Origin: Thermomonospora echinospora | Lineage (GTDB): Bacteria; Actinomycetota; Actinomycetes; Streptosporangiales; Streptosporangiaceae | Assembly (NCBI RefSeq): GCF_900108175.1 | Contig: NZ_FNVO01000002.1 | Span: 125,051 to 189,050, forward strand | Direction of reading: 5' to 3' | DNA: 64,000 nt | Shown: positions 35,672 to 47,158 of the stretch, piece after piece | How the letters are laid out: every line of letters starts with the position of its first letter | Position numbering within the stretch: position 1 is the stretch's first letter | Position numbers and translations under genes: made by a program | The notes under the pieces: generated by a model | What the model saw: only the letters and a program-made list of their open reading frames with translations | Databases searched by the model: none | What the model was told of the DNA's origin: nothing

Positions 35672-36850
35672 GTGAACGGCGTAAGGCACGCGGCACGGTA
35701 CGAGGCACGGCTGCTGTGGTCGGGGAACCCGGGTCTGTACGCCCTGCTCCAGGCGGCCAGGCACACCGCGCCGATCCAGCGGTTTCCCAAACTGGGCTGG
35801 GTGGTGACCGATCCGTTGCTGGCCCGCCGGGTGCTGAACGACTCCGCGCACTTCGGCATGGCCGGTGAGGGCGGGGTGGGCCATCTGTGGTCCCAGCTCT
35901 TCGGGGAGGAGATGGCCCAGTTCTTCGGCGGCGCCCGGCACACCGAGGTGCGCACCCGCGCCCGCGACCTGTTCACCGAGGAGGGCGCCCGCACCCTGGT
36001 GGAACGCTGCCAGGGCGCGTACCACCAGGCGCTGGCCGAGCGGCTGGCGGCGGGCGGCACCGTGGACGTGGCGGACGCCACCCGGGTGCTGGCCGGGCGG
36101 ACGGTCGCCGACCTGCTCGGGCTACGGCTCGACACGCCCTCCGACGACGCCTACCGGGAGATCTTCGCCGCCGGGGAACGGCTGGCCGCCCTGGCGATGG
36201 GTACCACCGCCTCGACCGTGCTGCCCGCCGGGGTACTGCGGCAGGCCCGCGCCATCGTGACCGACATCACGCGCGGTGTCGAGGAGGGCTACCGGACGGC
36301 CGGTCCGGACACGATCCTGGGCCGCTGCCGCCAGATGGGGCTCGGCCTGCCCATGACCCGGGGGCTGGCGACGCTGCTGGCCATCGCGGGCACCGAGACC
36401 GGCGCCTCCGGGACCTCCCGCACGGTGGCGCTGCTGCACGACACCGGGCAGCAGGCGGCGCTGCTGGCCGATCCGGGGCTGATGGCCAACACGGTCCGCG
36501 AGGGCCTGCGGGTCGCCACCCCCGCGCCGGTCATCGGGCGCAGCGTGACCAGGGACGCGGTCGTCGGGGGGCGGCGGCTGCGGGCGGGCGAGCGGGTGCT
36601 GCTGCTGACCTATCTGGCCGACAACGGCGCGGGCCCGTTCGACATCCGGCGGGAGTACGTGTCACAGACCCGCCAGTTGTGGTTCGGGGCGGGACGGCAC
36701 CTGTGTCTGGGGGCGGCGGTGGCCCGTACGCAGGTCGCCCGGATGCTGGAGACGCTGACCGCGGCGGGGCCGTACCAGATCGTTGCGCGCCGTCCGGCCC
36801 GCCGCGTCCTGGTGCCCACCTACGCGAGTCTGCGGGTCCGGGCGGCCTGA
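35672..36850 (+). CDS. Cytochrome P450 (divergent from GT2)
   Basis: ~392 residues. GGAGGAGG at 35655-35662 makes GTG 35672 (or TTG 35669) the likely start; ATG 35645 lies upstream of that site and is rejected. Haem loop FGAGRHLCLGAAVA, helix K VREGLRVATP (ExLR), I-helix AIAGTETGASG, which lacks the acidic-alcohol pair of canonical P450s. Clearly related to the P450 at 33.6 kb (shared LWFGAG, GTET and TYxSLR/TYRRF tails), so the two may be an old duplication acting on the same pathway. Confidence 0.9.
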   Translation: MNGVRHAARYEARLLWSGNPGLYALLQAARHTAPIQRFPKLGWVVTDPLLARRVLNDSAHFGMAGEGGVGHLWSQLFGEEMAQFFGGARHTEVRTRARDLFTEEGARTLVERCQGAYHQALAERLAAGGTVDVADATRVLAGRTVADLLGLRLDTPSDDAYREIFAAGERLAALAMGTTASTVLPAGVLRQARAIVTDITRGVEEGYRTAGPDTILGRCRQMGLGLPMTRGLATLLAIAGTETGASGTSRTVALLHDTGQQAALLADPGLMANTVREGLRVATPAPVIGRSVTRDAVVGGRRLRAGERVLLLTYLADNGAGPFDIRREYVSQTRQLWFGAGRHLCLGAAVARTQVARMLETLTAAGPYQIVARRPARRVLVPTYASLRVRAA

Positions 36851-36888
36851 GCCCGGGGGCCGACGGCACGGGCCGCCGGCCCCCGGGC
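36851..36888. terminator. Bidirectional hairpin between P450 and PepSY genes
   Basis: 12-bp perfect arms GCCCGGGGGCCG (36851-36862) and CGGCCCCCGGGC (36877-36888), starting at the P450 stop codon, between convergent genes. Confidence 0.7.
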
Positions 36889-36900
36889 CGGCCATCACGA

Positions 36901-37320
36901 TCAGTCGTCGTCGTTGTTGCCCTTGTTGCCGTTGTCGTCGTCGTCGTTATCGTCGTTGTCGTTATCGTCGTTGTCGTTGTTCTCGACCTCGTTCTGGACG
37001 ACCTTGCCGCTGGTGGCGTCCACCACCAGTTCGCGCTTGGTGCCGTCCTGGCCCTGGACCTCGACCTGCCAGACGGGCTTGCCGTTCTCTTCGTCGAGGT
37101 CCGCCTCCACGACGGTGCCCGGGGCGGCCTGGAGCGCGGCGGTCACGGCCTGCTCGATCTTGACGCGGACGTCCGGCGCGCTCGTCGCACCGGTGGCGGG
37201 CTTGGGGGCCGGGTCGTCGTCGGCCGTGGCGGCGAGGGCGGCGCCTCCTCCGGCCACCAGCGCGGCGGCGGCGACCCCGGTCAGCAGCAGGCGGCGGCCG
37301 GTCGGCAATGCACGTTTCAT
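36901..37320 (-). CDS. Secreted PepSY-domain protein with Asn/Asp-rich tail
   Basis: 139 residues from the ATG at 37320. Signal peptide (RRLLLTGVAAAALVAGGGAALA), then one PepSY domain (~50-112) with VKIEQAVTAALQAAPGTVVEADLDEENGKPVWQVEV and VDATSGKVV. The last ~27 residues are almost only Asn and Asp, encoded by GTCGTT-type repeats, likely a cation-binding or extended tail. Exported PepSY proteins are commonly encoded beside OmpR-type two-component systems that control them. Divergent from such a system here. Confidence 0.88.
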   Translation of the reverse strand: MKRALPTGRRLLLTGVAAAALVAGGGAALAATADDDPAPKPATGATSAPDVRVKIEQAVTAALQAAPGTVVEADLDEENGKPVWQVEVQGQDGTKRELVVDATSGKVVQNEVENNDNDDNDNDDNDDDDNGNKGNNDDD

Positions 37321-37375
37321 GGCATTTCCCCTCAGTCGTACGGTTTCTGACATGACCGACAGTGCCCGGACGATC

Positions 37376-37412
37376 CTGAAGCCACGCTGAAGCGACCTGA
37401 AGCCTTCTTCAG
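37376..37412. promoter_or_regulatory. CTGAAGC repeat array (probable OmpR-type operator)
   Basis: Three direct CTGAAGC heptamers at 37376, 37387 and 37397 (11- and 10-bp steps, one helical turn) and an inverted CTTCAG at 37407-37412. It lies in the 114-bp gap between the PepSY gene and the response regulator. Tandem repeats with ~11-bp phase are the standard binding site of PhoB/OmpR-family dimers, so it most likely serves the adjacent regulator. Confidence 0.85.
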
Positions 37413-37434
37413 GTACGGATGGCAGCCTGGAGAC

Positions 37435-38118
37435 ATGCGGTTGCTGATCGTGGAGGACGAAAGGCGCCTGGCGAACTCGCTGGCGGCCGGGCTGACGGCC
37501 GAGGGGTTCGCGGTGGACGTGGTGCACGACGGCGCCGAGGGCCTGCACCGGGCGACCGAGGACGACTACGACCTGATCGTCCTGGACATCATGTTGCCCG
37601 GCATGAACGGCTACCGGGTCTGCGCGGCGCTGCGCTCGGCCGGGAACGACACCCCGATCCTGATGCTCACCGCCAAGGACGGCGAGTACGACGAGGCCGA
37701 CGGGCTGGACACCGGCGCGGACGACTATCTGACCAAGCCGTTCTCCTACGTGGTGCTGGTGGCCCGGATCCGTGCCCTGCTGCGCCGCCGTACCCGGGGC
37801 GGCGCGCCGGTCATCGCGGTCGGCGACCTCGTCGTCGATCCGGGCACCCGGCGGGTGCGGCGCGGGGACGTCGAGGTGGAGCTGACCGCCAAGGAGTTCG
37901 CCGTGCTGGAGCAACTGGCGGTGAACGCCGGCCGGGTGGTGTCGAAGACGCAGATCATCGAACATGTCTGGGACTTCGCCTACGACGGCGATCCCAACAT
38001 CGTCGAGGTCTACGTGAGCGCGCTGCGCCGCAAGCTGGACGCCCCGTTCGGCCGCCGCTCGATCACCACCGTGCGCGGCGCCGGCTACCGGCTGGTCCGC
38101 GACGGCGGGGGCGGCTGA
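37435..38118 (+). CDS. OmpR/PhoB-family response regulator
   Basis: 227 residues. Receiver domain with acidic pocket (VEDE), phosphoacceptor Asp51 (IVLDIMLPGMNGY), and conserved Thr and Lys (LTAKD, YLTKPF). C-terminal winged helix (VELTAKEFAVLEQLAVNAGRVVSKTQIIEHVWD; VYVSALRRKLD; TVRGAGYRL). One base separates it from the histidine kinase start. Likely controls its own promoter and the divergent PepSY gene through the CTGAAGC array. Confidence 0.95.
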   Translation: MRLLIVEDERRLANSLAAGLTAEGFAVDVVHDGAEGLHRATEDDYDLIVLDIMLPGMNGYRVCAALRSAGNDTPILMLTAKDGEYDEADGLDTGADDYLTKPFSYVVLVARIRALLRRRTRGGAPVIAVGDLVVDPGTRRVRRGDVEVELTAKEFAVLEQLAVNAGRVVSKTQIIEHVWDFAYDGDPNIVEVYVSALRRKLDAPFGRRSITTVRGAGYRLVRDGGGG

Positions 38119-38119
38119 G

Positions 38120-41014
<2,895 letters not shown>

Positions 41015-41051
41015 AAAGCCCCCCGCACGGGGATCCCAGAGAAGAGAACGC

Positions 41052-42053
41052 GTGGCCGTCACACCTGAACCGGAGAATCTCGGAGGGGGCGTTTGGACCG
41101 TTCCCGTCCCGATCCCCAACAATCCCCTGGCATACACGCTGGTGTACGCGCTGGAGAGCGAGCGCGGGCCGGTGCTCGTCGACGCCGGCTGGAACCACCC
41201 GGACGCCTGGACCGCACTCAGCGACGGGCTCGGCTCGCTCGGCCTGTCCGTCGGCGACGTCTACGGGGTGGTGGTCACCCACCACCACCCCGACCATGCC
41301 GGGCTGGCCGGCCGGGTCCGTGAGGCCTCCGGCGCCTGGATCGCCATGCACCACGCGGACGTCGAGATCATCCGGCGGTTCCGGGAGCTGGTCGCCGAGG
41401 ACGCCGACCGCACCTGGGAACTGGGCGTCCTGCGCCGGGCCGGGGCCGCCGAGGGTGAGCTGGCCGCGCAGCACGACAGGCAGCGCGTGGACCCACCCGC
41501 CCTACCCGACCGCGAGCTGGCCGACGGGGAGCTGGTGGACCTGCCCGGCCGCAAGCTGCGCACCGTCTGGACGCCGGGGCACTCCCCCGGCCACATCTGC
41601 CTGCACCTGGAGGACGGCGACCGGATCTTCACCGGCGACCACGTCCTGCCGCGCATCACCCCGCACATCGGGCTCTACCCCTACGACCTGCCGGACGTGG
41701 ACCCGCTGGGCGACTTTCTGGGCTCCCTGGAACGGGTCGCGGCAATGACGGTCGGCGAGGTGCTGCCGGCCCACCAGTACCGCTTCTCCGATCTCGGCGA
41801 GCGGGCCCGCGCCATCATCGACCACCACGAGGAGCGCCTGACCGAGGTGGTCGCCCTGCTGTCGGACGAGCCGGCCACGCTGTGGCAGGTGACGGCGGGC
41901 CTGGACTGGCGGTACCCGTGGGAGTCCATGCCGCTGTCCTCCCGCCAGATGGCCGCCGGGGAGGCCGCCGCCCATCTGCGCGTCCTGGAGCGCCGCGGCC
42001 GGATCCGCCGGCTCGGCGGGCCGGAGGACGTCATGCTGTTCGCCCTCGCCTGA
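41052..42053 (+). CDS. Metallo-beta-lactamase-fold hydrolase
   Basis: 333 residues from the GTG at 41052. Metal motif THHHPDHAG (HxHxDH), later GHSPGHIC and FTGDHVLP, and a C-terminal His (PAHQYRF). An ~80-residue C-terminal extension looks like a winged helix (VVALLSDEPATLWQVTAGL; GEAAAHLRVLERRGRIRRL), the architecture of LACTB2-like/SoxH-like hydrolases. A thioesterase or CoA-ester hydrolase role in the steroid operon is plausible but unproven. Shares the KstR-controlled transcript with the thiolase. Confidence 0.88.
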   Translation: MAVTPEPENLGGGVWTVPVPIPNNPLAYTLVYALESERGPVLVDAGWNHPDAWTALSDGLGSLGLSVGDVYGVVVTHHHPDHAGLAGRVREASGAWIAMHHADVEIIRRFRELVAEDADRTWELGVLRRAGAAEGELAAQHDRQRVDPPALPDRELADGELVDLPGRKLRTVWTPGHSPGHICLHLEDGDRIFTGDHVLPRITPHIGLYPYDLPDVDPLGDFLGSLERVAAMTVGEVLPAHQYRFSDLGERARAIIDHHEERLTEVVALLSDEPATLWQVTAGLDWRYPWESMPLSSRQMAAGEAAAHLRVLERRGRIRRLGGPEDVMLFALA

Positions 42054-42254
42054 GCGCGCCGCACGACTTCGGCAGGCCCGGTCTCCTGGGTTCACGGTAC
42101 GACGCGACACCTCGTCGTGAGGGGTCGTACCGGACCCGGGGGCCGGGCCTTCCGGCTTTCCGGCGGTCCTTCCCCTCGGCCACGGGCCGGACGCCTGACC
42201 TTTCCGACGGTTCCCGGGTGAATCACGCCACAGATTGATCACCGGGCTAGACCC

Positions 42255-42291
42255 TTGTTGAGACTGGAGTCTCATGTTAGAACGAGTTCTA
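42255..42291 (+). promoter_or_regulatory. P450 operon promoter with KstR-consensus operator
   Basis: TAGAACGAGTTCTA (42278-42291) fits TNNAACNNGTTNNA exactly and is itself nearly palindromic. A possible -35 TTGTTG (42255-42260) and a -10-like TAGAAC (42278-42283) stand 17 bp apart, so the operator would cover the -10. GAGACT-GG-AGTCTC (42260-42273) is a second perfect inverted repeat in the spacer. The rest of 42054-42254 holds no gene. Confidence 0.75.
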
Positions 42292-42360
42292 GTCCCGGCC
42301 GACCGAGCAAGCGTTCAGTCGACCGCCCCCACCTGCCGGCACCGCACGGAAGGACCGCCG

Positions 42361-43608
42361 ATGCGTCCTCAGATCGACGTCCGCCCCGACATCGACATCA
42401 TCGACCCCGGCGTGTACGAGCGCGGGGGCATCCCGCACGAGCAGTTCCGGTGGATCCGCGACAACGACCCGGTGTTCTGGCACCACGACCTCAACGAGGG
42501 CGTGCCGGGCTTTTGGGCCGTCACCCGGCACGCGGACGTGGTGCACGTCTCCCGGAACCCGGAGCTGTTCTCCAGCCACGTGCGCAGCTCGCTGTACGAG
42601 GAGTTCAGCGAGGACGACCTCGCGCTGTTCGGCCTGATGATGCTGTTCCAGGACCCGCCGGACCACACCCGCAACCGGCTGAAGGTCAACCGGGGCTTCA
42701 CACCCCGGATGATCAAGCAGCTGGAGGGGCACATCCGCGACATCTGCAACGAGCTGATCGACCGGGTGTCGCCGCTGGGGCAGGCCGACTTCGCCGAGGA
42801 CATCGCCGCCCCGCTGCCGGCGTACATCATCTGCGAGCTGCTGGGCGCCCCGCAGGAGGACCGGGAGCAGATCTGCGACTGGTCCAACAAGATCATCGGG
42901 TTCAGCGACCCGGAGATGGCCGGGGCCAAGGAGGAGGCCGCCGCCCTGTCGGCCGAGCTGATGGCCTACGCCTCCGAGCTGGCCGCCCAGCGCCGCGCCG
43001 AGCCGCGCGACGACATCGCCACCAAGCTGCTGCAGCCCGACGAGCACGGCAACGTGCTCAGCGACGAGGAGTTCCAGCTGTTCGTGCTGATGCTGGTGAT
43101 CGCCGGGCACGAGACCACCCGCACCGGCTCGGTCAACGGCATCCAGGCGTTCTTCGACCATCCCGAGCAGTGGGAGCGGCTCAAGGCCGACCGAAGCCTG
43201 CTGCGCACCGCCCCCGACGAGATCGTCCGCTGGACCAGCCCGCTCAACCTGTTCCGCCGCACCGCCACCCGGGACACCGAGCTGGGCGGCAAGCAGATCA
43301 AGAAGGGCGACAAGGTGGTGATGTTCTACGGGTCGGCCAACCGGGACGAGCGGGTGATCGAGGACCCGTTCACCTTCGACATCGGCCGCGACCCCAACCC
43401 GCACGTGGGGTTCGGCGGCGGCGGACCGCACTTCTGCCTGGGCACCCACCTGGCCCGCCTGGAGCTGGCCGTGCTGTTCGAGACCATCCTGGACCGGATG
43501 CCCGACATCCGCCCGGCCGGCCCGCCCCGCCGGCTGCGCTCCAACTTCGTCAACGGGATCAAGGAGCTCCGCGTGGAGTTCACCCCGTCGCCTAGCCGGT
43601 CCGTCTGA
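42361..43608 (+). CDS. Cytochrome P450, steroid-type (CYP124/125/142 group)
   Basis: 415 residues from the ATG at 42361, with GGAAGGA upstream. Haem loop FGGGGPHFCLGTHLARLEL, I-helix VIAGHETTRT, helix K DEIVRW, and the IKKGDKVVMFYGSANRDE block that recalls CYP125. CYP125/142 oxidise the terminal methyl of the cholesterol side chain to the carboxylate, and CYP124 oxidises branched lipids. A KstR-consensus operator 70 bp upstream supports a sterol role. Paired with a close paralogue downstream. The exact CYP family needs alignment. Confidence 0.93.
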   Translation: MRPQIDVRPDIDIIDPGVYERGGIPHEQFRWIRDNDPVFWHHDLNEGVPGFWAVTRHADVVHVSRNPELFSSHVRSSLYEEFSEDDLALFGLMMLFQDPPDHTRNRLKVNRGFTPRMIKQLEGHIRDICNELIDRVSPLGQADFAEDIAAPLPAYIICELLGAPQEDREQICDWSNKIIGFSDPEMAGAKEEAAALSAELMAYASELAAQRRAEPRDDIATKLLQPDEHGNVLSDEEFQLFVLMLVIAGHETTRTGSVNGIQAFFDHPEQWERLKADRSLLRTAPDEIVRWTSPLNLFRRTATRDTELGGKQIKKGDKVVMFYGSANRDERVIEDPFTFDIGRDPNPHVGFGGGGPHFCLGTHLARLELAVLFETILDRMPDIRPAGPPRRLRSNFVNGIKELRVEFTPSPSRSV

Positions 43609-43726
43609 GAGCGGGCACTCTGTCGAGGAGGCGGTCCCGGGCGAGACCCCCGCGGGTCCTTGCCCGCCCCCGCCCGCAAGTCGGCTCACCGCCCCGTCCC
43701 ACCCGTCCGAACGAGGAGGTTCGGCG

Positions 43727-44989
43727 ATGGCCCACCTGACCGGCGCACCCGAGATCAACCTGGTCGACCCCGACTCCTACGAGCGGGACGGCATCCCGCA
43801 CGCACAGCTGACCTGGCTGCGCGAGCACGCCCCCGTCTTCCGGCACGAGGGCGACCCCGAACGCGGCTGGCCCGCGTTCTGGGCCGTCACCCGGCACGCG
43901 GACATCGTCCACGTCTCCCGGCATCCGGAGCTGTTCTCCTCGTTCACCCGGCTGGCGCTGTTCGACGAGTTGCCGGACGAGGAGCTGGCGCTCAACCAGC
44001 TCATGATGCTCAACCAGGACCCGCCGGACCACACCCGCCGGCGGGGCATCGTCAACCGCGGCTTCACCCCGCGGGCGATCGAGGCCCTGACCGGTCACAT
44101 CCGCGACATCTGCCGCAGGCTGGTCGCGGAGGTGGCCGAACGCGGCCCGGAGGCCGACTTCGTGCGGGACCTGGCCGCCCCGCTGCCGCTGCAGGTGATC
44201 TGCGAGCTGCTGGGCGCCCCGGTCGAGGACCGCGACAAGATCTTCGAGTGGTCCAACACGATGATCGGTGGAGACGACCCCGACTTCCGCAAGGGCGCGG
44301 GGGTCGATCCGGAGACGGTCGCCGAGGAGGGCCGCAAGGCGGCGATGGCCATCTACGCCTACGCCAACGAGCTGGCCGCCCGGCGCCGCGCCGAGCCGCG
44401 CGACGACATCGTCACCAAGCTGCTGCAGCCGGGCCCGGACGGGGAGGTGCTGGACGGCGACGAGTTCGAGCTGTTCGTACTGCTGCTGATGGTGGCCGGC
44501 AACGAGACCACCCGCAACGCCGCCTCCGGCGGGATGCGGGCCCTGCTGGAGCACCCCGGCCAGTGGGAGCGGCTGAAGGCCGACCCCGGGCTGGTCCGCA
44601 CCACCGCCGACGAGATCGTACGCTGGGTGACGCCGGTCAACCTGTTCCGCCGCACCGCCACCCGCGACACCGAGCTGGGCGGCGAGCGGATCCGCGAGGG
44701 CGACAAGGTCGTCGTCTTCTACGCCTCGGCCAACCGGGACGAGCGGGTGTTCGACGACCCGTTCACCTTCGACGTCGGCCGCGACCCCAATCCCCATCTG
44801 GGGTTCGGCGGCGGAGGGCCGCATTACTGCCTGGGTGTCCATCTCGCCCGACTTGAGCTTCGTGTGCTCTTCGAGACACTTTTGGACACCATGCCTAACA
44901 TGGAACTCACCGGTAACGTTCGCAGGCTAAGGTCGTACTTCATCAACGGCGTCAAGGAGATGCCGGTCCGGGTCGCGCCGCGCGCCTGA
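43727..44989 (+). CDS. Cytochrome P450, paralogue of the preceding gene
   Basis: 420 residues; GAGGAGG before the ATG. Very similar to the preceding P450 along its length (INLVDPDSYERDGIPHAQL, NQDPPDHTRRRGIVNRGFTPRAI, MVAGNETTRN, FGGGGPHYCLGVHLARLEL, RLRSYFINGVKEM), so a tandem duplication. It carries a ~10-residue insertion around KGAGVDPETVAE. Having two sterol-type P450s parallels the redundant CYP125 and CYP142 of mycobacteria. Electron donor candidate: the ferredoxin at 49985. Confidence 0.93.
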   Translation: MAHLTGAPEINLVDPDSYERDGIPHAQLTWLREHAPVFRHEGDPERGWPAFWAVTRHADIVHVSRHPELFSSFTRLALFDELPDEELALNQLMMLNQDPPDHTRRRGIVNRGFTPRAIEALTGHIRDICRRLVAEVAERGPEADFVRDLAAPLPLQVICELLGAPVEDRDKIFEWSNTMIGGDDPDFRKGAGVDPETVAEEGRKAAMAIYAYANELAARRRAEPRDDIVTKLLQPGPDGEVLDGDEFELFVLLLMVAGNETTRNAASGGMRALLEHPGQWERLKADPGLVRTTADEIVRWVTPVNLFRRTATRDTELGGERIREGDKVVVFYASANRDERVFDDPFTFDVGRDPNPHLGFGGGGPHYCLGVHLARLELRVLFETLLDTMPNMELTGNVRRLRSYFINGVKEMPVRVAPRA

Positions 44990-45036
44990 CCGGCGCCTCG
45001 CGGCCCGTCCGGGCCGAGAACAGACAGGGGTGGTGC

Positions 45037-46410
45037 GTGAGCGGGGTTGTGGACGAGCCTTTGCGCGTGGCCCTGCTCTCGTACCGGAGCAAGCCGCACT
45101 GTGGCGGCCAGGGCGTCTACCTGCGGCATCTGAGCCGGGAACTGGCCGCCCTCGGCCACCGGGTGGAGGTGCTGTCCGGCCAGCCCTATCCGGAGCTGGA
45201 CTCGGACGACATCGTACTCACCAAGATCCCCAGCCTGGACCTGTACCGGGATGCGGACCCGTTCCGCACCCCGGCCCTGGCCGAGTACCGCGACTGGATC
45301 GACGTGCTGGAGTTCGCCCACATGCGGACGGGCGGGTTCCCCGAGCCGCTGACCTTCAGCCTGCGGGTGCTGCGCGAGCTGCGGCGCCGCCGCCGCGACT
45401 TCGACGTGGCGCACGACAACCAGGTGCTCGGGCTGGGCAATCTGGGCATCGAACGGCTGGGGCTGCCGCTGGTGACCAGCATCCACCACCCCATCAGCGT
45501 GGACCGGCGGATCGAACTGGAGGCCGCCAAGGGCCTCAAGCAGCGGCTCGGCAAGCACCGCTGGTACGGGTTCGTGACCATGCAGTCGCAGGTGGCCCGG
45601 CGGATCGGGCCGATCCTGACGGTCTCGGAGTCCTCCAAGATCGACATCGTCAAGGACTTCAAGGTCGACCCGCGCGACATCGAGATCCTGCCGCTGGGCG
45701 TCGACACCCGGATCTTCCACCCGCGCGGCGCGCGGACACCGGGCCGGATCGTCGCGATGGCCAGCGCCGACTCCCCGCTCAAGGGCGTGGACGTGCTGCT
45801 GCGCGCGGTCGCCAAGCTGGCCACCGAACGGGACGTGCACGTGATCGTGGTCAGCCGGCCGCGCAAGGACGGGCCGACCGAGCGGCTGGTGCGCGAGCTG
45901 GCGCTGGGCGAGCAGGTGCGGTTCGTGTCCGGGATCTCCGACGAGGAGCTGGGCGAGCTGCTGGCCTCCGCCGAGATCGCGGTCGTACCGTCCCGCTACG
46001 AGGGCTTCTCACTGCCGGCCGTGGAGCACATGGCCTCCGGCACCCCGCTGGTCGCCAGCCGGGCCGGCGCGCTGCCCGAGGTGGTCGGGGACGCCGCCGC
46101 GCTGGTCGAGCCCGGCGACGTGGAGGAGCTGGCCGCCACGCTGCGCCGCCTGCACGACTCCCCTCAGGAGCGGGCCCGGCTGGGCGAGGCGGGGCTGGCC
46201 CGCGTGCTGGAGCGGTTCGCCTGGCCGGCCGTGGCGCGGGCCACGGTCGAGCACTACCGGGCGGCCATCGCCCGCCAGAACTACCTGCGGCTCGCCGCAG
46301 GAGCGGCCCGGGCAGGCGCGGACCTCCGCTCGCCCAAGGCCGTGGCACGCAGGAGGGGCGCCCTCCTCGGGCGTCCCGCACGGAAGGAGCAGCGCTCTGC
46401 TGACCGTTGA
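45037..46410 (+). CDS. Glycosyltransferase family 4
   Basis: 457 residues, GTG start. Retaining GT-B enzyme: N-terminal acceptor domain with the GGQGVYLRHLSREL loop; C-terminal nucleotide-sugar domain with LPLGVDTRIFHP, SADSPLKGVDVLLRAV and the EX7E-type motif PSRYEGFSLPAVEHMASG. The C-terminal ~45 residues are basic. 47 bp after the P450 and 14-bp overlap with the next methyltransferase. First gene of a GT4, methyltransferase, alpha/alpha-toroid trio. Acceptor unknown. Confidence 0.9.
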   Translation: MSGVVDEPLRVALLSYRSKPHCGGQGVYLRHLSRELAALGHRVEVLSGQPYPELDSDDIVLTKIPSLDLYRDADPFRTPALAEYRDWIDVLEFAHMRTGGFPEPLTFSLRVLRELRRRRRDFDVAHDNQVLGLGNLGIERLGLPLVTSIHHPISVDRRIELEAAKGLKQRLGKHRWYGFVTMQSQVARRIGPILTVSESSKIDIVKDFKVDPRDIEILPLGVDTRIFHPRGARTPGRIVAMASADSPLKGVDVLLRAVAKLATERDVHVIVVSRPRKDGPTERLVRELALGEQVRFVSGISDEELGELLASAEIAVVPSRYEGFSLPAVEHMASGTPLVASRAGALPEVVGDAAALVEPGDVEELAATLRRLHDSPQERARLGEAGLARVLERFAWPAVARATVEHYRAAIARQNYLRLAAGAARAGADLRSPKAVARRRGALLGRPARKEQRSADR

Positions 46411-47158
46411 CTTCCAGCGGTTCCCCATCACGCCCGGAGACCATGTCCTGGACATGGGCTGCGGCGCCGGACGGCACGCCTTCGAGCTGTACCGGCGGGG
46501 AGCGCACGTCGTGGCGTTCGACCTGGACGCCGACGAGCTGGCCGGGGTGGAGAAGATGTTCGGGGCCATGCGGCTGGAGGGTGAGGCGCCCGAAGGGGCC
46601 ACCGCCCGCACCGTGCAGGGCGACGCCCGCGACCTGCCGTTCCCCGACAACAGCTTCGACAAGATCATCGCCTCCGAGGTGCTGGAGCACATCGGCGACG
46701 ACATGACCGCGATGGGCGAGCTGCTGCGGGTGCTCAAGCCCGGCGGCCGGCTGGCCGTGACGGTGCCGAGCTGGCTGCCCGAGCGGATCTGCTGGGCGCT
46801 GTCGGAGGCGTACCACACCGCCCCCGGCGGGCACATCCGCATCTACACCCGGGCCGAGCTGGAGGCCAAGCTCAAGTCGCTGGGCCTGCGGGTGGACGGC
46901 CACCACCACGCGCACGGCCTGCACACCCCGTACTGGTGGATCAAGTGCGCGGTCGGGGTGGACAACGCCGGCAACCCGCTGGCCAAGGCCTACCACCAGC
47001 TGCTGGTGTGGGACATCATGAAGCGCCCGCTGGTCACCCGGCTGGCCGAGCAGGTGCTGAACCCGGTGCTGGGCAAGAGCGTGGTGGTCTACACCACCAA
47101 GCCGTCCACGCCCGGTGTCCCGGACGCCGGCGGCAAGGAGAAGGTGGATGCGGCCTGA
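46397..47158 (+). CDS. SAM-dependent class I methyltransferase with apparent CTG start
   Basis: 253 residues if begun at CTG 46397 (CTG CTG ACC GTT GAC...). Homologues, as I remember them, begin MLTVDF, and GGAAGGAG (46382-46389) is placed correctly for it. There is no ATG, GTG or TTG between that site and the conserved sequence; starting at ATG 46454 would delete motif I. SAM motif VLDMGCGAGRHAFEL, FDLDADE, QGDARDLPFPDNSFD and VLKPGGRLAVTVP. The C-terminal third is hydrophobic with PYWWIKCAVGVDN and VWDIMKRPL, pointing to a lipid-like substrate. Overlaps both neighbours, so co-translated. Confidence 0.88.
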   Translation: MLTVDFQRFPITPGDHVLDMGCGAGRHAFELYRRGAHVVAFDLDADELAGVEKMFGAMRLEGEAPEGATARTVQGDARDLPFPDNSFDKIIASEVLEHIGDDMTAMGELLRVLKPGGRLAVTVPSWLPERICWALSEAYHTAPGGHIRIYTRAELEAKLKSLGLRVDGHHHAHGLHTPYWWIKCAVGVDNAGNPLAKAYHQLLVWDIMKRPLVTRLAEQVLNPVLGKSVVVYTTKPSTPGVPDAGGKEKVDAA

